DNA from: JANQIV01 sp050117315
GTDB lineage: Bacteria; Bacteroidota; Ignavibacteria; Ignavibacteriales; Melioribacteraceae
Reading direction: 5' to 3'
Length of the DNA stretch: 38,016 nucleotides
NCBI GenBank assembly: GCA_050117315.1
Contig: JASFMY010000054.1
Span: 1 to 38,016 of the forward strand
Shown: positions 6,960 to 15,825 of the stretch, piece after piece
Numbering within the stretch: the stretch's first letter is position 1
How the letters are laid out: the number at the start of each line of letters is the position of its first letter
Made by a program: the position numbers and the translations under genes
Notes under the pieces: generated by a model
Told to the model about the DNA's origin: nothing
Databases searched by the model: none
What the model saw: the letters and a program-made list of their open reading frames with translations, nothing else

Positions 6960-7424
6960 ATGCACAAAAATATTGGATTGGTAGCACACGACAACAGGAA
7001 AAAAGACCTATGCGACTGGGTGGAATTTAATTACAATTATTTGAAAGACCATAATCTTATATGTACCGGAACAACAGGAAGACTAATTGAAGAAACTATA
7101 AAAAGAAAACTCGAATACGAAAGAGTAACAGCAGACTTAAAGATTACAAGATTAAAATCCGGCCCGCTTGGAGGCGACCAGCAGTTGGGCGCTTTGATTG
7201 CAGAGGACAAAATTGACCTGCTTATTTTTTTCTGGGACCCGATGGAGCCTCAGCCGCATGATGTGGATGTTAAAGCTTTACTTAGAATTGCCGTTCTTTA
7301 TAATATTCCCATGGCAAGTAACAGGTCAAGTGCTGATTTTATTATCTCTTCACCGTTATTAAATGAAAATTATAGAAGAATAGTGAAGGATTATTCCGGC
7401 TATATAGAACGCAATGTCTTTTAG
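6960..7424 (+). CDS. mgsA: Methylglyoxal synthase
   Basis: Converts dihydroxyacetone phosphate to methylglyoxal and phosphate, a cytosolic bypass of lower glycolysis used when phosphate is limiting. The 154-residue length is typical. Visible motifs: IGLVAHDNRK at the start, CTGTTGRL (35-42) for phosphate binding, SGPLGGDQQ with the catalytic aspartate at 73, FFWDP with D93, and PHDVDVKALLR with H100 and D103. These are offset by two from the E. coli enzyme (D71, D91, H98, D101). The last four bases overlap the stop region of the convergent XdhC-family gene. Confidence 0.95.
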   Translation: MHKNIGLVAHDNRKKDLCDWVEFNYNYLKDHNLICTGTTGRLIEETIKRKLEYERVTADLKITRLKSGPLGGDQQLGALIAEDKIDLLIFFWDPMEPQPHDVDVKALLRIAVLYNIPMASNRSSADFIISSPLLNENYRRIVKDYSGYIERNVF

Positions 7425-8380
7425 TTGTTTTTGTGAGCAATAATCTGTCCGGCTATACTCACTGCAATTTCTTCTGCAGTGATGTCATTTATTTTTAACC
7501 CGATTGGAGCGCATACTTTTTTTAATACTTCTTTATGAACACCCTCTTTTTCCAATTCTTTATAAACCGACCTTATTTTCTTTTTGCTGCCTATCATCCC
7601 AATATACCTAACGTTTTTTTTGAGAACTATACATAAAGCTTCTTTATCAAAAGTTAAATCATGGGACATTATTGCAACATACGAAGAATCACCCTCCTCA
7701 ATATGCTGTTCAATTTCATCAGAGTTTTCAATTATTATAATTTTTGCATAAACGTTGTTCTTAAGTGTTGAAATTTTCGGTCTTGATTCAAACACTACAA
7801 TATTGAATTCCAGCAAGCTCATAATTTGAGATAATGCAAGAGATACATGTCCGCCGCCGAATATGTATAATGTGTCGAAAATCCCGCAGACTTCTTTAAA
7901 TCTCCAGTTGTTTCCATTTTCAAATTCGAAACATAATTTTTTATCAGGGATTTCAATTCCCAAATAATTAATCCCCTTAACGCTAACTTCGTAAGAAGTA
8001 AAATTCTGTTCTTCAATTGCCGTAATTATTTTTTTAATTGTTTCTAAATTGTCCGACGTAAGGCTCAGTTGGAGTAGTACCTGTTTCCCGCCGCAGATTA
8101 GTCCCGACTGTTCGTGAGATTTTAACTTGTCATGATGAAAAACTCTAATGTTCGGTGAAGGCAATTCAGAATAAAGAATTTTTTTTGATTCTTCGATTAT
8201 TTTCGTTTCTAAGGCGCCGCCGCCGCATGTTCCGAAAATATCAAAATCTTTTGTTACAGCGAGTTTAAACCCCGGTTTACCAGGTGAAGATTTACTTGCA
8301 TCGGCCGTAATCCACAATATTGTAGGAACATCCGACTCGATTTTTTCAGCTACCGTTTTCCAAAACTTTAGGTTTTTCAT
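7421..8380 (-). CDS. XdhC/CoxI-family protein (319 aa)
   Basis: Two-domain XdhC-family protein. The N-terminal XdhC_CoxI part has CGGGALE (52-58) and LICGGKQ (94-100). The C-terminal Rossmann domain has YIFGGGHVS (172-180), IMSHDLTFDKEAL (237-249) and the hallmark YIGMIGSKKK (259-268), then APIGLKI and TAEEIAVSIAGQIIA. Family members insert sulfurated molybdenum cofactor into xanthine dehydrogenase-type enzymes. No molybdenum hydroxylase gene is nearby, so its client must be elsewhere. It converges with mgsA with a 4-base overlap and is divergent from gdhA. Confidence 0.85.
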   Translation of the reverse strand: MKNLKFWKTVAEKIESDVPTILWITADASKSSPGKPGFKLAVTKDFDIFGTCGGGALETKIIEESKKILYSELPSPNIRVFHHDKLKSHEQSGLICGGKQVLLQLSLTSDNLETIKKIITAIEEQNFTSYEVSVKGINYLGIEIPDKKLCFEFENGNNWRFKEVCGIFDTLYIFGGGHVSLALSQIMSLLEFNIVVFESRPKISTLKNNVYAKIIIIENSDEIEQHIEEGDSSYVAIMSHDLTFDKEALCIVLKKNVRYIGMIGSKKKIRSVYKELEKEGVHKEVLKKVCAPIGLKINDITAEEIAVSIAGQIIAHKNN

Positions 8381-8710
8381 TAGAGATATTGGTTAAACTT
8401 TATTTACCCTCACTTTAATATAAATTTTCTCTCATTAATATGTGTATTATTTTTCTTTAAAATAATTTTGAATACAAAAATAATACTATGATAACCGATT
8501 TTTATTGCTAATATATTTTACAATGAATATTTTTTCCGAAGCAATATTAACTGAATTATTAGTATTGTTTTTTCGGTAGAAAATTGTGGAAATAGAAATA
8601 GATTATTAATAATTATAAATCTCGATGTGCCGAATTATGCATTTCCAACTATCTCTACCGGAAGGATTATTTAATTAACTGATTAAAACATTTTGAATTA
8701 GAGGTGTATT
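8381..8710. other. Divergent intergenic region between xdhC-like and gdhA
   Basis: 330 bases, strongly AT-rich, no ORF worth calling. An imperfect hairpin spans 8536-8576 (outer CCGAA/TTCGG, inner CAATATTAA/TTAGTATTG). Promoters for both divergent genes must lie here, but no motif is clear enough to name. Confidence 0.4.
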
Positions 8711-9994
8711 ATGAAAGGTGAATTTAATCCTTTCGAAATGGCTCAAGCTCAATTTGATAAAGTTGCCGAACAGTTGAATTTAGACCAGGCAACAAAAGAT
8801 TTATTGCGTAATCCTCTTCGAGAGTATCATTTCAGCATTCCCATCAGAATGGACGACGGATCATATAAAGTATTCCGCGGATTTAGGGTACAGCACAATG
8901 ATGCAAAAGGACCAAGCAAAGGTGGTATAAGGTTTCACCCGCAGGAGACAATTGACACTGTAAGAGCACTTTCAATGTGGATGACATGGAAGTGTGCAGT
9001 AGTTAATATTCCTCTTGGCGGCGGTAAGGGTGGTGTAATTTGTGATCCTCATAATTTGAGTATGCACGAACAGGAGCAAATTTGCCGAGGCTGGGTTCGT
9101 CAATTGGCTAAAAATGTCGGACCTATAAACGACGTACCCGCCCCCGACGTAATGACGAGCGCACAGCATATGCTGTGGATGCTTGATGAATTTGAAGCAG
9201 TTCACGGTTCAAAATATCCCGGTTTTATTACCGGTAAACCCGTCGGTATGGGAGGTTCACTAGGCAGAACCGAAGCAACCGGGTTCGGGTTAATTTTTAC
9301 AGTGCGTGAAGCTTTAAAGCAATTAAAATTAAAACCGGAAAACACTACTGCAAGTGTACAGGGGTTTGGAAATGTAGCTCAATATGCAATTAGGTTATTT
9401 AACCAGCTTGGCGGCAAAGTGATCTGTGTTTCCTGCTGGGACCAGGAAGATCAAACTTCATATTCTTTCAGAAAGTTGGACGGTATAGATTTAGACGAAT
9501 TGTTGAGCATTACCGACAGGTTCGGAGGAATTGAGAAAGCTAAAGCGAAGGAATTAGGTTATGAAGTTTTGGACGGCGATTCATGGATTGAACAGGAAGT
9601 TGATATACTTTTGCCGTGTGCATTGGAAAATCAAATTAGAGAAGACAATGTTGTTAAAATTAAAGAGAGCGTAAAAATTATTGGTGAAGGTGCAAACGGG
9701 CCAACAACCCTGGAGGCAGATAAAGTAATTGAAGAAAAAGGAATATTCGTGATCCCCGATTTCCTTGCTAATGCAGGCGGGGTAACATGCAGTTATTTTG
9801 AACAGGTTCAATGCAACATGAATTACTACTGGGAAAAGGACGAAGTGCTTGGCAAACTTGATGTTAAGATGACGGCAGCATTCAGGTCTGTTAGTGAACT
9901 GGCAAAGAAACGTAAATTATATATGAGAGACGCAGCTTATGTAATTGCTATTCAGAGAGTTGCACAGGCATGCAAAGACCGCGGCTGGGTTTGA
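8711..9994 (+). CDS. gdhA: Glutamate dehydrogenase (Glu/Leu/Phe/Val dehydrogenase family)
   Basis: Reversible oxidative deamination of glutamate to 2-oxoglutarate and ammonia, linking nitrogen and carbon metabolism. The 427-residue length fits the hexameric GDH class. Motifs: GPSKGGIRFHP with substrate-binding lysine 70, MTWKCAVVNIPLGGGKGGV with K94 and catalytic K106, DVPAPDV with D146, GGSLGRTEATGFG (181-193), and the Rossmann turn VQGFGNVAQ (216-224). ANAGGVTCSYFEQVQ near the C-terminus is also typical. GAGGTG precedes the ATG. A strong terminator follows at 10014. Cofactor specificity cannot be read safely. Confidence 0.95.
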   Translation: MKGEFNPFEMAQAQFDKVAEQLNLDQATKDLLRNPLREYHFSIPIRMDDGSYKVFRGFRVQHNDAKGPSKGGIRFHPQETIDTVRALSMWMTWKCAVVNIPLGGGKGGVICDPHNLSMHEQEQICRGWVRQLAKNVGPINDVPAPDVMTSAQHMLWMLDEFEAVHGSKYPGFITGKPVGMGGSLGRTEATGFGLIFTVREALKQLKLKPENTTASVQGFGNVAQYAIRLFNQLGGKVICVSCWDQEDQTSYSFRKLDGIDLDELLSITDRFGGIEKAKAKELGYEVLDGDSWIEQEVDILLPCALENQIREDNVVKIKESVKIIGEGANGPTTLEADKVIEEKGIFVIPDFLANAGGVTCSYFEQVQCNMNYYWEKDEVLGKLDVKMTAAFRSVSELAKKRKLYMRDAAYVIAIQRVAQACKDRGWV

Positions 9995-10013
9995 TTAATT
10001 GAAATAGCGTGTT

Positions 10014-10042
10014 AAAAAAGGTGGGAATTCTCACCTTTTTTT
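10014..10042 (+). terminator. Rho-independent terminator of gdhA
   Basis: Stem AAAAAAGGTG (10014-10023) with CACCTTTTTT (10032-10041), small loop, T tract continuing to 10042. It is 20 bases after the gdhA stop and separates gdhA from the next gene. Confidence 0.85.
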
Positions 10043-10080
10043 ATATATAGCTATATTGGCAAATAAATCGTTAATCGTAA

Positions 10081-11835
10081 ATGAACAAGAAAATAGAATT
10101 AAACGGCAGCAAGTTCCCGCAATTTGAAAGAGGCTTTATCGAGTCCCCTGAAATCTTTGCGGTTTTTGGCAAAGGTTCGGTTGGCGGGAAAGGAAGCGGT
10201 TTGATTTTTGTTAATGAGCTTTTAAAACAAAAAATAGATCATAACAAGTATCCCGGTATTGAAATAGGAGTGCCGAAGTTCGGGGTTATAGCTTCGGATT
10301 TTTTTGATTCATTTATGGAACGGAACAATTTATACGAAATTGCTTTGTCCGGTTATTCCGATGAAATAATTGCCGGCAAATTTATTGAAGCAAGCCTGCC
10401 GGTTGAAATCATAGGTGACTTGAGAGAAGTAGCCGAAAAGCTTCATAAGCCTTTGTCAATAAGATCATCGAGCATGCTTGAAGACAGCAAGGATGAACCG
10501 TTTGCAGGTATTTATGCAACTAAAATGATACCTAACAACCAAACAAGTCCGGATGAAAGATTCCATAAATTAATTGATGCTATAAAGTTTATTTACGCTT
10601 CAACTTTTTTCAAAGCAGCCAAAGATTATTTTAGCGGGATTGAAAGTAAAATTGAAAATGAAAAAATGTCCGTCATCATTCAAGATGTGGCCGGTTTTAA
10701 ACATGGACAAAGATTTTATCCGAATTTTTCCGGGGTTGCAAGGTCTTATAATTTCTATCCCTTAGGTAAGGCAAAACCGGAAGACGGCGTTGTAAGTTTG
10801 GCGTTGGGACTGGGGAAAACAATTGTTGACGGCGGTGTATCATGGAACTATTCGCCGAAGTTCCCGAAAAAGAGCTATCCTTTTGCAGGAGTTGATGATA
10901 TCTTAAATAACACTCAAACAAAATTTTGGGCTATTACTCTTGATAGGATACCGGAGTACGATCCTGTAAACGAAATTGAATTTCTGGTTAATCCAAATTT
11001 AAGTGAAGCAGAAGATGACTGTACACTAAATTATATTGCTTCTACTTATAATGTAGATTCACAAAAAATTAATATGGGCATTGGTTTTCCGGGCCCAAGA
11101 GTGTTAAACTTCAGCCAGTTGCTTTGTTTAAATGAGTTTAAATTTAACGATCTCTTAAATGAGCTTTTATCTGTTTGTGAAGAAATGCTTGAAAACCCGG
11201 TTGAAATTGAATTTGCAGTTAATATAAATACGGAAAATAAAAAAGCGTATTTCTCTTGTCTTCAAGTAAGACCTATGGTTGTTTCACATGAGAAGGTAGA
11301 AATAACAGACAAGGAGTTTTCATCAGACAGAAATATTATTTCCTCTAATAAAGTCCTTGGTAACGGCACGAACAAAACAATTAAGAATATTGTATTTGTT
11401 AAACCCGACTCTTTTGATAAAAAATATTCCTCAAATATCCCCAAAGAAATTGAAATTATTAATAAAGAGTTATTGACTAAAAAAGAACCATATTTACTAA
11501 TCGGATTCGGAAGATGGGGAAGCTCCGATCCATGGCTCGGAATCCCGATAAACTGGGGGCAGATATCCGGTGCTAAAGTTATTGTTGAATCAACCCTCCC
11601 GGGTATGAATGTTGAACTAAGTCAAGGTTCACATTTTTTTCACAATTTAACAAGTTTTACAGTGCTTTATTTTTCTCTTCATCATGAACTGGATAACAAA
11701 ATTGATTACGGGTGGATTAATAAAAATTCAGTTGTTAGGGACTTACAGTTTGTTAAACATGTTAAGCTGAATTCAAGTCTAACGGTAAAGGTAGATGGAA
11801 CTTCCGGGAAAGGTATCATCCTAAGAAACAACTAA
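10081..11835 (+). CDS. PEP/pyruvate-binding (PPDK N-terminal) domain protein without phospho-histidine domain (584 aa)
   Basis: The N-terminal half is the ATP-binding domain of PEP synthase/pyruvate phosphate dikinase: GKGSVGGKGSG (30-40), SIRSSSMLED with FAGIY (127-145), a central IIQDVAG (199-205), and the closing QVRPM (395-399). In PPDK a swivelling phospho-histidine domain and a PEP barrel should follow. Instead there is a roughly 180-residue region with GFGRWGSSDPWLG (475-487) and GSHFFHN (516-522), shared with the next gene. No phospho-histidine signature was seen. No signal peptide or TM. The function is unknown; it may be an ATP-dependent phosphotransferase-like enzyme or a regulator. 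It lies 73 bases before its larger paralogue in the same orientation, likely co-transcribed. Confidence 0.75.
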   Translation: MNKKIELNGSKFPQFERGFIESPEIFAVFGKGSVGGKGSGLIFVNELLKQKIDHNKYPGIEIGVPKFGVIASDFFDSFMERNNLYEIALSGYSDEIIAGKFIEASLPVEIIGDLREVAEKLHKPLSIRSSSMLEDSKDEPFAGIYATKMIPNNQTSPDERFHKLIDAIKFIYASTFFKAAKDYFSGIESKIENEKMSVIIQDVAGFKHGQRFYPNFSGVARSYNFYPLGKAKPEDGVVSLALGLGKTIVDGGVSWNYSPKFPKKSYPFAGVDDILNNTQTKFWAITLDRIPEYDPVNEIEFLVNPNLSEAEDDCTLNYIASTYNVDSQKINMGIGFPGPRVLNFSQLLCLNEFKFNDLLNELLSVCEEMLENPVEIEFAVNINTENKKAYFSCLQVRPMVVSHEKVEITDKEFSSDRNIISSNKVLGNGTNKTIKNIVFVKPDSFDKKYSSNIPKEIEIINKELLTKKEPYLLIGFGRWGSSDPWLGIPINWGQISGAKVIVESTLPGMNVELSQGSHFFHNLTSFTVLYFSLHHELDNKIDYGWINKNSVVRDLQFVKHVKLNSSLTVKVDGTSGKGIILRNN

Positions 11836-11908
11836 TCCCCGGTTGATATTTATAGTTTTCTTTTTTATTTATCATTAAGATTTGGCAATATTTCATTAAA
11901 GGCAAAAA

Positions 11909-14650
11909 ATGCAAGAAAAAGTTGAAGTTTCTTATGATAATATGAAGAGAAGCGAGTGGCGCATCATACTTGATATGATAAGAAAAACGGACCCGGCTCT
12001 ATTTACAAGCATTACAAGGAAACTGCTTTATCTAGTCTGCTGGAAAGGCATTAAAAAAGCCGAGGAACTGCTAAAGGAATCAGGTATTGCATTACGACCC
12101 GGAGAGGACGACCAACATATCGATGAGAACAAACCGCTAAAGAAAAAGATAATTGAAAATTATGATGAATATGTTGATTCGATTTTAAGACTGGTCTATG
12201 TGCATATAAAAGATGAAGAGATATATGCTAAAATTCATAAGTGGATACTTGACGATAAATCCAAAGGATTGATTAAAGCCCTTGAGACAAAAGGATCATC
12301 GCTCAGTGAAATAAGCGATGCAATTAGAAAGTATTACCTGCTTTCGCCCGAGAAATTTGATTTATCTTTATCTACAATCAAAGGTTTGCGTGTTTCTCTG
12401 TTAAGAAGATTTTTTACAGAGGATTTGGATTTTATTAGGATCGCAAAAGAGTATATAAAGCTTATTGATTTCTACGGCTTGATCGATAAGATGATTTTTA
12501 TGCCGACAAGCCACGGGAAACTAGGAGGTAAAGGTTCGGGAATGTTTTTGGCTGCAAATATACTTAAGAAAAAAGCAGTACAGATAGAAGTATTTAAAGA
12601 TATTAAAATTCCCAAGACATATTATATGGCTTCGGACGGTGTATTGGCTTTTATGCAATACAATAATTTGGAAGAAACTTATGAACAGAAATATAAAGAG
12701 ATAGATGAAGTAAAAATCGAATATCCCCAGATAGTCCACTTGTTTAAGAGCAGCCAGTTTCCTCCTGATTTAATTAAAGGTTTATCCCTTGCGCTTGATG
12801 ATCTTGGTGAAAACCCGATTGTTGTGAGAAGTTCAAGTTTACTGGAAGACCAGGCGGGCGCTTCTTTTTCGGGTAAATACAAAAGCCTATTCATTGCGAA
12901 CCAAGGCACAAAACAGGAAAGACTAAATGAACTGATGGATGCCGTTGCTGAAGTGTACGCCTCTACCTTTGGGCCGGATCCTATTGAATACAGAAACGAA
13001 AGGGGTTTGCTGGATTTCCACGAAGAAATGGGAATAATGATACAGGAAGTTGTTGGTAATAAAATAGGTCATTATTATTTCCCGACATTTGCAGGGGTTG
13101 CATTTAGTAATAACGAATTCAGGTGGTCGCCGCGTATAAAAAGGGAAGACGGTTTACTAAGAATTGTACCCGGTTTGGGAACACGTTCTGTGGACAGGGT
13201 CGGCGATGATTACCCGGTTTTAATCGCTCCCGGGCAGCCAACCTTAAAAATAAATCAATCTGTTGATGAAATAGTAAAATACACTCCAAAGAAAATGGAT
13301 GTGATTAATTTAAAAACGAAACAGTTTGAAACAGTTGACTTCTGTAAAATTTTATCGGAGTACGGTGATGAAATACCGGGGATACAAAATGTAGTTTCTT
13401 TTATTGAAGGGGATATGATAAGGCAGCCGATGGGATTTGATCTTGATTTTAATGATCGCCAATGTGTAGGTAATTTCTTAGGTTTAAGAAACAGTACCAA
13501 CTTTGTAAACAAAACTCAAACAATTCTTAAAACTTTGGAGGAATGTCTAAACACACCGGTTGATGTTGAATTTGCATCCGACGGCAAAGATTTTTACATA
13601 CTGCAGTGTCGTCCTCAAAGCTCATCTATTGAAAATGCCGCTGACGAGATTCCTCAAAACGTAAAGCAAGAAGAAATTCTTTTCTCTGCAAATCAGTTTG
13701 TATCAAATGGGAAAGTTCCGAACATTACATACTTAGTTTATGTTGACCCGGTTAAGTACGGGGAAATTAAAACCCGGGAAGAACTGCTTCAGGTCGGGAG
13801 AGCGGTCGGCAGGTTAAATAAAGTACTTCCTAAAAGAAAATTCATTTTAATGGGGCCCGGCAGATGGGGCAGCAGGGGAGATATTAAGCTAGGCGTAAGT
13901 GTTACCTATTCGGATATTAACAACACCGCAATGCTGATTGAAATTGCAAAAAAGAAAGGCAGTTATGTTCCTGATCTTTCGTTCGGCACTCACTTTTTCC
14001 AGGACCTGGTTGAAGCGGAAATAAGATACCTGCCGCTTTACCCGGATAATGAAAGCAACCAGTTCAACGGGGATTTTCTTAATCAATCGGAAAATTTATT
14101 TGAAGATTTTGTTAAAGAATATAACCGCCTTAAAGATGTAATTAAAGTTATTGATATTCCGAAATCAAATAACGGGAAGATATTGAAAGTTTACATGAAC
14201 GGCGATTTAGATAAAGCCTTAGCAGTTATCAAAAATGTTGAAGATGAAATATCACGCCCGGCAAGTTCGTTAAATATCAATAATGAATATCCTGCAATCG
14301 ACCATTGGACATGGCGCAAGGAAATGCTTAACAAAATGATTGAAAAATTAGACGCAAAGAAATTCGGAATAAAAAAAATATATTTGGTTAAAGATAAAAA
14401 CAACCCAGCGGCTAATAGTCATATCAACTTAATTGTTCACACTACGGATGATGTAAAGAAAAACGAATTGTTTGCAAACTGGATTGAGGGTTGGTCTTAT
14501 GCGCTTAGCGAAATGAATTTTCAAAAAACATCCGTAAAAACAAACGGTTTGCTAAAAATTAAATTTATGAGTGATGTTGATATCAAAAAGAAAACACCCA
14601 TTGCTAAAAAAATAAAATCTGTTACTGATCCGGTAATGGAACTGCTGTAA
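11909..14650 (+). CDS. Large PEP/pyruvate-binding domain protein, paralogue of the preceding gene (913 aa)
   Basis: About 190 residues of charged helical sequence come first, with no recognised family. Then comes a PPDK_N-type ATP-binding domain: HGKLGGKGSGMF (202-213), VVRSSSLLED with FSGKY (305-324), MIQEVVG (377-383) and ILQCRPQ (564-570). Next is the same extra module as the upstream gene: GPGRWGSRGD (649-658) and FGTHFFQD (692-699). A C-terminal region of roughly 190 residues has no clear assignment. Neither the phospho-histidine domain nor the PEP-binding barrel is recognisable, so it is not a complete PEP synthase. The arrangement suggests the two paralogues work together. Confidence 0.75.
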   Translation: MQEKVEVSYDNMKRSEWRIILDMIRKTDPALFTSITRKLLYLVCWKGIKKAEELLKESGIALRPGEDDQHIDENKPLKKKIIENYDEYVDSILRLVYVHIKDEEIYAKIHKWILDDKSKGLIKALETKGSSLSEISDAIRKYYLLSPEKFDLSLSTIKGLRVSLLRRFFTEDLDFIRIAKEYIKLIDFYGLIDKMIFMPTSHGKLGGKGSGMFLAANILKKKAVQIEVFKDIKIPKTYYMASDGVLAFMQYNNLEETYEQKYKEIDEVKIEYPQIVHLFKSSQFPPDLIKGLSLALDDLGENPIVVRSSSLLEDQAGASFSGKYKSLFIANQGTKQERLNELMDAVAEVYASTFGPDPIEYRNERGLLDFHEEMGIMIQEVVGNKIGHYYFPTFAGVAFSNNEFRWSPRIKREDGLLRIVPGLGTRSVDRVGDDYPVLIAPGQPTLKINQSVDEIVKYTPKKMDVINLKTKQFETVDFCKILSEYGDEIPGIQNVVSFIEGDMIRQPMGFDLDFNDRQCVGNFLGLRNSTNFVNKTQTILKTLEECLNTPVDVEFASDGKDFYILQCRPQSSSIENAADEIPQNVKQEEILFSANQFVSNGKVPNITYLVYVDPVKYGEIKTREELLQVGRAVGRLNKVLPKRKFILMGPGRWGSRGDIKLGVSVTYSDINNTAMLIEIAKKKGSYVPDLSFGTHFFQDLVEAEIRYLPLYPDNESNQFNGDFLNQSENLFEDFVKEYNRLKDVIKVIDIPKSNNGKILKVYMNGDLDKALAVIKNVEDEISRPASSLNINNEYPAIDHWTWRKEMLNKMIEKLDAKKFGIKKIYLVKDKNNPAANSHINLIVHTTDDVKKNELFANWIEGWSYALSEMNFQKTSVKTNGLLKIKFMSDVDIKKKTPIAKKIKSVTDPVMELL

Positions 14651-14821
14651 AGATATATTGAACCATAATTAGTAATACGGCGGAAAAGCCTGACCAAGGG
14701 CAGGTAAATTTAATACGACGGACTAAAAATCCTGCAAGATTATCGAATCATTAAAATGAGTTATAAACATTGTTATTTATTTAATAAAAATATATATTCA
14801 TTTTCAAAATTAATAAAGACT

Positions 14822-14878
14822 ATGAAATTACATCCGGTAACACATCACCATCATCATTTAATAAGGCCAAGAGGTTAG
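14822..14878 (+). CDS. hisL: Histidine operon leader peptide (18 aa, six His)
   Basis: Reads MKLHPVTHHHHHLIRPRG and then TAG. Six of 18 residues are histidine, five of them consecutive (codons at 14843-14857). It lies 77 bases before hisG and just before a terminator. In classical attenuation, ribosome stalling on these codons when charged His-tRNA is scarce decides which RNA helix forms. The stop codon falls inside the 5-prime arm of the antiterminator, exactly where a terminating ribosome would mask it. The symbol is assigned by analogy with enteric hisL. Confidence 0.9.
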   Translation: MKLHPVTHHHHHLIRPRG

Positions 14879-14932
14879 CCGGAAACGTACATCGAAATTA
14901 AATAGAGAAAACGATACCCCGGCTGACCGGGG
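14873..14932 (+). promoter_or_regulatory. his operon attenuator: antiterminator helix
   Basis: GGTTAGCCGG (14873-14882) can pair over all ten positions with CCGGCTGACC (14919-14928), with one G-U wobble. That right arm overlaps both arms of the terminator stem (14917-14922 and 14927-14932), so the two structures exclude each other. A ribosome stalled on the His codons leaves 14873-14882 free and the operon is read. A ribosome reaching the stop at 14876-14878 covers it and the terminator forms. Confidence 0.85.
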
Positions 14933-14938
14933 TTTTTT
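14917..14938 (+). terminator. Intrinsic terminator of the his attenuator
   Basis: Stem CCCCGG (14917-14922), loop CTGA, CCGGGG (14927-14932), then six T. It ends 17 bases before the hisG start, so read-through is required for operon expression. Confidence 0.9.
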
Positions 14939-14955
14939 GTTTTAAAGGAGGAAAC

Positions 14956-15825
14956 ATGTTAAACGGTAATCTGAAATTAGCAATTCAGAAAAAAGGCAGA
15001 CTTACGGAAAAGTCAATTGAGCTTTTAAAATCCTGTAGTTTTGATGTTGAGAATTACAAAGACAGGCTGCTGGTATCTGCAAGAAACTTTGAGCTTGATG
15101 TTTTATTTCTACGCGATGACGACATTCCCGAATATGTACAGGATAATGTTGCAGATCTTGGGATAGTCGGGCAAAATGTTGTTTATGAAAAAGGGGCTGA
15201 TGTTGAAGAAATTAAAGAATTGGGCTTTGGCAAATGTAACCTGATGATAGGAATACCGGAAGACCGGGAATTAAAAAGTTTAGAAGAACTGAACGGAAAA
15301 AAAATTGCAACGTCATATCCTAAGATATTACAAAAATTTTTGGATGAACATAAAATAGATGCTAAGATAATACAAATAAGCGGCTCGGTTGAAATTGCTC
15401 CTAACCTTGGAATCTCGGATTGTATTTGCGATATTGTTTCAACCGGCAATACGCTTAAACTGAATAAATTAAAAAAATCGTTTTCAGTGTTTGATTCGCA
15501 GGCGGTTTTAATTTCAAATAAAACATTAAAAGAGAATAACGAAAAAAAATCTCTGCTTAATGCCCTACTTCAGAGAATAAATTCTGTGTTAGTAGCAAAG
15601 AAATCAAAATATATTATGATGAATGTACCTTCGGAAAATATAGAAAAAATTGTAAAAATAATTCCTTCATTAAAAAGCCCGACCGTGCTGCCGTTGGCTG
15701 ATGATAAAATGGTCGCTGTTCATGCATTGATTCCTCAAGAAAAATTTTGGAATATTGCAGATGACTTAAAATCAGCGGGAGCATCGGGCATATTATTATT
15801 ACCGGTGGAGAATATGATTGTATGA
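14956..15825 (+). CDS. hisG: ATP phosphoribosyltransferase, long form
   Basis: First step of histidine biosynthesis: ATP plus PRPP to phosphoribosyl-ATP. The 289-residue length is the long form, with a C-terminal ACT-like histidine-sensing domain (about 210-289), so it does not need HisZ. Motifs: LAIQKKGRL at the start, RDDDIPEYV (53-61), DLGIVGQN (67-74), and the PRPP loop DIVSTGNTL (159-167). AGGAGG at 14946-14951 is a strong ribosome-binding site. It overlaps hisD by ATGA. Expression is set by the upstream attenuator; enzyme activity is probably feedback-inhibited by histidine. Confidence 0.95.
   Translation: MLNGNLKLAIQKKGRLTEKSIELLKSCSFDVENYKDRLLVSARNFELDVLFLRDDDIPEYVQDNVADLGIVGQNVVYEKGADVEEIKELGFGKCNLMIGIPEDRELKSLEELNGKKIATSYPKILQKFLDEHKIDAKIIQISGSVEIAPNLGISDCICDIVSTGNTLKLNKLKKSFSVFDSQAVLISNKTLKENNEKKSLLNALLQRINSVLVAKKSKYIMMNVPSENIEKIVKIIPSLKSPTVLPLADDKMVAVHALIPQEKFWNIADDLKSAGASGILLLPVENMIV

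Noticed and set aside
7421..8380. Part of a xanthine dehydrogenase operon
   Set aside because: No XdhA/B or molybdenum cofactor genes are adjacent; the neighbours are mgsA and gdhA.
10081..14650. PEP synthase or PPDK split over two genes
   Set aside because: Both proteins carry their own full ATP-binding domain and the same extra module; neither contains a recognisable phospho-His or PEP-barrel domain, so they are paralogues, not halves.
14760..14955. Metabolite riboswitch or T-box before hisG
   Set aside because: The His-rich leader ORF and the two exclusive helices explain the region; no T-box sequence or aptamer-like fold was seen.
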